From assembly GCF_019175385.1 (NCBI RefSeq), contig NC_083348.1, positions 44,352,950 to 44,416,949 of the forward strand: 64,000 bases of DNA. Direction: 5' to 3'. A model generated the notes under the pieces. That model saw nothing but the letters and a program-made list of their open reading frames with translations, had not been told where the DNA came from and did not search any database. The DNA comes from Lycium barbarum (taxonomy: Eukaryota; Streptophyta; Magnoliopsida; Solanales; Solanaceae). Positions 57,476 to 64,000 of the stretch are shown one piece after another. The position numbers and the translations under genes are program-made. Positions within the stretch are counted from its first letter, which is position 1; every line of letters starts with the position of its first letter.

Positions 57476-60349
57476 ATCTTATTGCATTTGTAAGTTGTGA
57501 CACCTCAGGGCTACCGTAGGAAGCGTATAACATGTACTTATGTCATATTCCAAGTAATGGACTATTTATCCCTAACGATAACCCCGACTCAACATTTCAA
57601 CTCAATTTACCAGATATTTTCCTTCAACTGACCTGGAGCATCATGACTGCATTATCCTTGTTTTACCTCTTACTCCTCTTTTAAGTACCCACTTGGTTTC
57701 ATTGCCGACGCATAAATATCTGCAAGTTACATAACCGTTCTTGCGTGATTCGAGTACACACACATCTACACATATACATGTATTCATATCCATATCCGTA
57801 TTCATAATCGTATTTACATATCGTGTCTATAGTCATATTCGTATACGTATCATTTACATAGCATGCCCGACCACGAAGGTTCAGTGTTTCGCGTGCCCGA
57901 CCATGGCTAGGCTCGGTGATTATATCTATATATATACCTAAACTTTTTTGTCTATCTGTGGTAAATCATTTCGTCATTCTCTCTTCCTTCCTTTATTTTT
58001 CCCCTTGATTTATTTGCTCTCAATGTCACGTGGTTTAAGGTCTTCGCGAATGGTTTCTTTGACAGTCTCAGATGCCTGCTCAATTTATGTTCGTTCATTT
58101 ACTAGTCATTCGAGTCATTTCTACGCGACTCTCACTTTGTGTTTTAGAGTCTATATCTGTGCCATCTTAGGATCCATCGTTCCAAATATCTACACTTGAA
58201 TTCTCTTTATTCGCTTCCCCCCCTTTAAGGGTTTTACTTGTACCATTCTTAAATCCGTTGCCTCACTTTCAAATCTTGAATTCATATACCCCTCACTATA
58301 CTACATCTTATTCATGCCATTTCTCATAGTCTATAGCTACAATAATTCATATGTGAAGTCTTAACATACTCACCTTGCGGTCTTATAACCAAATAATACA
58401 ACCAATATAGCAATCCGATCAAAGATCTATTTTTACTTAGCTCATCTGGTAGTTATGAGTCGGTGACTAAATCCTCTCCAATTAACAACTTCTGTCCCAT
58501 AGGGATGCTCACAACAGTAGTAGGTCTAGTTATCCATACCATCCATATAATGTCACTTGCCCTCTTCTTCGGCGCTCAAAGTTCACTTGTAACATCATTT
58601 TTGTTTTCCAGGGCCTAAGTCTTATGCGCCACTAATACCCCTCATGCTTCATACTCTTCTACTCTTGTTTTGCACTCAACACTGATTTCAAAACCAATCA
58701 TAATCGTATTATATTTGTCGTTGATGATAGCTTTACTCTATCACTTTATCGTCGTGCGGTAACTCATAACTCACGATCATCTTCTTCCTTTCAAATCTTT
58801 ACTTCATATACTTTACTCGTTCTAACTTGGTATAGGATATTCGTAGGAGATTCATCTTCTTTTAATCATAACACGACTACTTCTCAAGTGCGCGTACTTC
58901 GTATATTTCCTTTTCTCTCTATTCTCGTTCCTATTCCTTTAAATTCCTTCCTCCTCAATTTATCTTATTTCCTTCCGTTTTATAATCAATCCTTTATTCT
59001 TCGCACGAGGAACTTTATTCTCAACTTAGTACCGCTTTGTCCTTTAGAATATACTACCTTTGTACAATCCATTCTTTGTTTCCAAAACTTATTCTGTTCA
59101 TTCTGATCATCCCCTCTCACCTTATTGTGTCAATCCTCTTCCTAATAATCATCCTATTTCGTTATCCATCTTTCTGTAGTCTTGGTCTTTTGCATCCAGC
59201 TAAAGATATCACTCATACTCTTGATTATACCAATCACAAACGACTGCTACTTTGCCATATCACTTTTCTCTGATTTCTTGTTCAAGTTGACTTCCCCCTT
59301 TTGCTTACTATCATTTCTGTCATTGAGTAACCTCTATACTGGACTCTCCCTTAACAAAGTCTTATAAGTTTTCTCATCTGCAGCCCTATGGCTCGCTTGT
59401 GGATTTCACACTGGCATTCACTCTTTATTCATATAGAACATGTCACATCCTTAGTCGTTTTCCTCGCTATACTTTACTTACAATTCTTGTTACGTTCTCA
59501 TTATACCCTGATCATAATCAACTTTATAGAGTGACACTTCTTGATCTTCATTGGCAAGCCTGCTTATAAAATAGGATAAACCTCGTGAAATAAGCATACT
59601 CAACCTGTTACTCTTTCTAATCAGTTCTATTCCGCTTACCATATAAATTGTTTTACCTACGTATTCTCATTCATTATAACCCTTCGTATTCGTACCTCTG
59701 TCTCCGGGTACTGTTACTTTATTTGCTAGTAAACTTATTGCATCTTTCTCATGCTTATCCCTCCAATCAATACTCTAGTATCACACTCTATTGGAGTTCT
59801 CCTTTTTCTTCCATGTCATGTTTTTAGTACTACCAAGCATTTTTCTTTATCGTATTAATGTCGATCTTATAACTAATGTTACTATCAATTCAATAGTATT
59901 TAACTCATCTCGTGTAGTTGTTAATGATACTCCTAACTTAATCTCGTCCTGCCATTACCTTGTTGCACAACATCTCTTCTCGTTAGAACATGTCACAAGC
60001 TTATATCTTATCTCCTTTAGATTATAGGAAAATTTCGGCAGAGTTTTTATTGTAAGCATAGCAATCCCCAACCCTGCACATAGCCCAGAAAACACATATT
60101 CTGCCTTGATAGGACACATATCGAAACACATATAATATGTAACTCAACACCACACGATCACTTACCATTGAAGGATATAAATAATAGAGCTTGTCTCTTA
60201 AGTTGTGCCTGCACACTCGGTCTAGAATTCCAATATCTATATACATACACATATTATTTATATTCACTTACTGTCAATCAACTTACTCGTAAAGCACGAT
60301 TGGTACATGATAGCATAGGATCCGAAACAATAGATGCACACATATCATA
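57476..60349 (-). other. Non-coding internal region of F, pyrimidine-rich on +
   Basis: About 2.9 kb without a recognisable gene. Like the interior of E, the + strand is rich in C and T. Short ORFs (for example 57948-58199, 58888-59106) have no known motif. At 57770-57940 it contains a piece resembling LTRs of B and C. The rest has no feature that I recognise. Confidence 0.6.
57770..57940 (-). repeat. Captured LTR fragment inside element F
   Basis: The + strand reads CATAGCATGCCCGACCACG then AAGGTTCAGTGTTTC and GGCTCGGTGATTATA. The reverse complement of B's LTR (about 42830-42965) gives CATAGCACACCCGACCATG, AAGGATCGGTGTTTC and GGCTCAGTGATTATA in the same order. Confidence 0.75.
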
Positions 60350-61189
60350 AGAGGATACTAACAATATACCTAGAACAATATCAGGGGAAGACTCAAGATC
60401 CTATCGCTCAGCTAACGCATGGATATGATGCTGGGATCCACTTGGACTGGGTGTTCCTCTTTGGTCTTTATCACCACCTACTAACATCTGTGGCCTTGGC
60501 CTTGGTGGGCGTACCGCCGACGAAGAGCCAACTACCGCTCCCGTAGTCCGAACCTTACCTTTACCACGCCTCCATGGGCAGTCGCACATGAGGTCGCCTG
60601 GCCGAGCACAGGTATAACAAACATCCGAGCCCAAGCGGCACGGTCCCCAATGTAACTTGCGACACTGAGTACATCATGGTACCGAGGATCTCGTCTGACT
60701 AGAACCACTCCGAATCAGGGAACTGGAAACTCTGAGACTCTGGGGTGACCTAGAATAAGTAGGTCCATCAAATCTGGGTCTAGGAAACAGCGGAGGAGCA
60801 CCACTTGTTGAACTAACTGAGTGCCTAGAGAATTGTTGCCTCAGATCACCCCTAAACTCATGATCAAACCCTGAAGAATTTACTCCCTTTCTCCAACCCC
60901 TGTTATCGTTTCTCACCTCCTGCCGCTGAGCTTGAGCAGCTACCAATTGAGTCAGTAAGAGAATAGCCTGTCTCATCTCTTGGCCTGAGGCATCTGGTGG
61001 AGGAACGGGGGCTGCTGGAGCTAAATTTGAGGCTCCCATCTGATCCTCGAAAGTGGGCGAAGTATGAGAAAACCGAGGTGGGGCCTTATTCTGGGGTTCA
61101 CCCTCCTCCATATCTATAGACGACTCTCGTTCAAGCCCTTCTTAAACCACCATTTTGCCCTTCTGGGATGCCGTAGCTTTTCGTTTCAT
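60350..61189 (-). pseudogene. Element F gag lacking the capsid
   Basis: The ATG at 61189 (MKRKATASQKGK) follows an acceptor-like TAATTTCAG (61198). A TAA at 61143-61145 breaks the frame early, then EEGEPQNKAPPRF, PPPDASGQEMRQAILLLTQLVAAQ follow. Directly after it comes NSSGFDHEFRGDLRQQFSRHS, so the region with the capsid motif (PPEFFGSK in A and C) has been deleted in frame-compatible fashion. A knuckle (CYTCARPGDLMCDC, with His replaced) and the start of the protease region (ALAERQDLESS) close the remnant near 60400. There is no protease active site. Confidence 0.85.
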
Positions 61190-61340
61190 CAGCTTTGCTG
61201 AAATTATAACGCACAATTAGGGAGGGAATAATCTTATAATACAACTCTATCGCACAATCTCTTAAGATGAAAGCTGGTCATTTTTCCTAAATTCCCTGTA
61301 ACCTCCTGTTTAATAGCGTGGCGCACAACATACCATAAAC

Positions 61341-61556
61341 AAGGGGTCGTGACGGGTACTCGGGGCTAACCACTGAGCACCACTAGTCCTCGTAGACACT
61401 TCCTAGGACTGAACTGCTCTGATACCACTTTTGTCATTACCTGACTAGGGGTCGTGATGGGTACTCGGGGCTAACCACTGAGCACCACTAGTCCTCGTAG
61501 ACACTTCCTAGGACTGAACTGCTCTGATACCACTTTTGTCATTACCTGACTAGGGG
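61341..61556 (-). repeat. 105-bp tandem repeat spanning the LTR/primer-site junction of F
   Basis: GGGGTCGTGA occurs at 61343, 61448 and 61553, exactly 105 bp apart. Each full unit holds the first ~50 bp of the LTR end, leader sequence and the primer site (GCTCTGATACCA at 61416-61427 and 61521-61532), then TTTTGTCATTACCTGACT. The third unit runs into the true LTR. Two primer sites and three LTR-end copies result. Confidence 0.95.
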
Positions 61557-64000
61557 TCGTGATGGGTACTCGGGGCTAACCACTGAGCACCACTAGTCCT
61601 GCTACTCATCAGACTCATTAAACGTTATTTATCAAATTCGTACTTAAATCATAAGAAAAATCATTTTTCATTTGAGAATATTGATACTTTTATATACATA
61701 AGCCTTTCGGCTAACAAAATGATAATGCATATATATATATATATACAGTAGTAACCTCGTGAGACCATATAAGCCACAACTGCGTATCTACGAGCCTCTA
61801 CTAGAGTGCTAGACATAGGGACCGGACAGGACCCCGTCGTGCCCAAAATATACACATGTACACAAATAACAATCAAAGGCACCTTCGGAACAATGGAGTG
61901 CTCTCAAATCAGCTACTAGCCCCTACGAGTCTGGATCAGGATCACCTCCTTGTCTACCTGTGGGCATGAAAACAACGTCCAAAGAAAACGGATGTCAGTA
62001 CGAACATTGTACGGAGTATGAGAGGCATAAACAATAATAATACGTCAATGAGATAAATGAGGCATAAAATAAAGGGCAATTGTATCTAACTATCACTTAC
62101 AAAAGAAACAATACATACTGGCTTAGTTCATAATCGTCTTCATGTCATATATGCATAAATGTATAAGCTGCGCGTCCATATAGGTACGGTGTGATAATAA
62201 TTAACCTGCGTCTAGGCCTCCCGCGTCCGGGGTATAAGCTGCCCACTGCAGTGGTGTGTCTGCCCATGCCATATAGGCACGGTGTAATATCATTACATAT
62301 ACTCATCATAATGCATGTATAATAACTCAAAGATTGCTATACTTTATCGAGGTGACATAAGGTCGTGAACCCCCGATTCCATTATGGAACATCTATAAGT
62401 ATTTAGCCTCACCTTGAAAGAAATAGTATATAAGGTGAGTGTATACAATAAATGACATCATTAACTTTATGGTATTCTGCCTCACCTTGAAGGGAACAAT
62501 GTATAAGGTGAGTGTATACAATAAATGACATCATTAACTTTATGGTATTCTGCCTCACCTTGAAGGGAACAATGTATAAGGTGAGAGTATACATCATTAG
62601 CGTTATAGGAACATCATGTCATAAACTCTAGAATATTTATACTTAACTCATCATCATCATTATTGAACTCATAATATATCTCTCATCTCATATGGCTATT
62701 CATGGACATAGGCTATTAGTTTTCCGAGATATAGAGGATTGATGGAGAAGAAGGAAAATCATACCATAGGATTCATGCCATAGAAAGAAAGGACTAGCCT
62801 CACATACCTTTTACGTTTAACAAATCTATCACTTGCTTGTTCTTCTTTGATGCCCACGTTTCTACCTTCAAGAGAAGTCGCATGAACATTAGCTAATCAA
62901 TTACTTAAACGTTCTTACTAAGGCTAAAGAAAATTGGGCAGCATTTCCTTTGTTTCTACTACTTTCTCCATATCATATATCAACTCCCAAACAATCATAA
63001 CAACAATTACAATATAATAGGCAACAATCATCATTCATCTACATCATTCGCATTTCGTAATTTCACTCCAATTTCTCCATAATCATAGTCATAGTTCATT
63101 ATTGCATTTTCTCACATATAATACTTATTCCATGTTCTAAATGTCGTTCATAACATATTTACAATCTCAACATATCAAGATTCATGATTCATATTAATCT
63201 ACTATTCATAATTGCCACTAATCTCATCTTTTGTAATCCATTTTCCATCTTCTTCCATAATCCAAGTGTTTCAACTTTTTCATATTTTAAACAACATAGA
63301 GTAATCATGAAACTCACCTTTGAATGCGTAGGAACGGGTTTTAGTTGGCAATACTTTACTTGGAGAAAACCCTAACTTCACTCCCAAGAGAATTCTTGAC
63401 TTGGACGGACCCTAGTGAGCTTTATGCACTTGACCCACTTGAATTCTTGATATTGATCTTTGTTTTCCTTTGTATTCTTGTATATGAAGTATGTGGAACC
63501 TTCTCGAGGTCTTGAGAGAGATGAAGAAGTGTGTGGGAAATGAAATTAATGAAGTAGGATCACATTTATATAATTGAACTTACTCAGCCCGTCGAGACTT
63601 CCACGGACACTTGTACGGTCTGTGGAACATTGCATGGTCCGTACAAGTGGTCGTGGTTCACCACCATGGAACACTTCATTGTTGTTGGGTTATACAGACC
63701 ATTATAGGGTCCGTATAATATTCCACTGGCCGTATAATATGGTCGTGTAACTCACAGTTTTTCCGAAGTTGTTCTCGTCGTTTCGTTTGATCTCCAATCC
63801 TTATACAACCTTCTTAACACTTGTTTAATACTTCATTAATGATCTAACCATCCCTATAACCCATCCTCGAGACCTTACCAAACAATCCTTATTCCATCAA
63901 TTCATATAACTTCAAGATCTTTAACGTACGCATTCTAAGACCACCAAATATTCGTCTTATAGTTTTAAGAACTTCCTGTAACCCTCAAGCTCGCATTGGT
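61537..64000 (-). repeat. Right (5') LTR of element F, cut by window end
   Basis: Starts TGTCATTACCTGACT and matches the left LTR to the last base of the window, about 35 bp before its expected end. 73-bp repeats at 62406-62595. LTR divergence is low (a few per cent by eye). Confidence 0.92.

Larger units (their letters stand above)
54368..64000 (-). mobile_element. Element F: chimeric, pol-depleted LTR retrotransposon
   Basis: Left LTR 54368-56867 and right LTR from 61537 to the window end (about 35 bp short of complete). Inside, in minus-strand order: duplicated primer site, gag lacking its capsid, about 2.9 kb of non-coding DNA with a captured LTR piece, then only the end of pol, and the purine tract. 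The left flank is CAAGA in D's LTR scrap. D LTR sequence continuing from CAAGA should therefore be found just past the right end. Such an element would need Gag, RT and integrase from relatives. Confidence 0.85.

Noticed and set aside
59782..60267. Short ORFs in the interior of F as host exons
   Set aside because: No splice-consistent series, no recognisable protein, and the strand-biased composition explains the openings.
61341..61556. Ordinary satellite array
   Set aside because: Only 2.1 units, and the unit is made of the LTR end plus primer site, so it is a local duplication in the element.

Overview
The window looks like plant nuclear DNA made almost entirely of nested Ty3/Gypsy LTR retrotransposons. 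The coding remnants have the order gag, protease, reverse transcriptase, RNase H, integrase, then a chromodomain-like C-terminus. Together with LTRs of 1.8-2.9 kb and primer-binding sites matching initiator tRNA-Met, this fits the Tekay/Del chromovirus group. LTR style (ends like TGTTACACC...GTCGTGACA, CTGTAGCA or ACGGTCCGTA motif clusters) suggests an asterid, possibly Solanaceae; that is an impression, not a proof. I found no convincing host protein-coding gene.

Elements are named A-J here. From the left: 1-2866 is the 3' end of element G (+). 2867-6082 is older, decayed repeat DNA (two probable LTR remnants). 6083-7441 is part of LTR H (-). Element D (-) is inserted in H and is now in pieces: left LTR 7442-10204, integrase 10250-11716, a scrap of RNase H 20125-20221, PR/RT 53124-54330 and an LTR scrap 54331-54367. 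Element E (-, 11717-20124), a pol-less element, sits in D's RNase H region. Element B (+, 20222-53123) also sits in D. B's 5' LTR is split in three by element A (+, 20431-31422, TSD ATGAT) and element C (-, 32443-42422, TSD TAGTA), and B's gag is broken by a truncated LTR, J (44325-about 47280). Element F (-, 54368 to beyond the window end) sits in D's right LTR scrap.

Relative ages from nesting: H, then D, then B, E and F, then A, C and J. Element A is young (identical LTR lengths of 2919 bp, roughly 20 visible differences, perfect TSD), yet its gag-pol already has three stops and two frame changes. No element here encodes an intact polyprotein, so any recent movement needed proteins from elsewhere. 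E and F look structurally non-autonomous: they keep LTRs and tRNA primer sites, but most or all of pol is replaced by non-coding DNA that is pyrimidine-rich on the + strand.

The most notable observations are: (1) a 102-bp 5S rRNA-derived segment inside E; (2) a multi-hairpin module shared by otherwise divergent LTR families, with compensatory base changes; (3) conserved splice-donor-like sites in the LTRs and an acceptor-like site just before the gag start, suggesting spliced leaders; (4) a 105-bp tandem repeat that duplicates the primer-binding site of F; (5) palindromic motif clusters just upstream of the presumed TATA box in each family.
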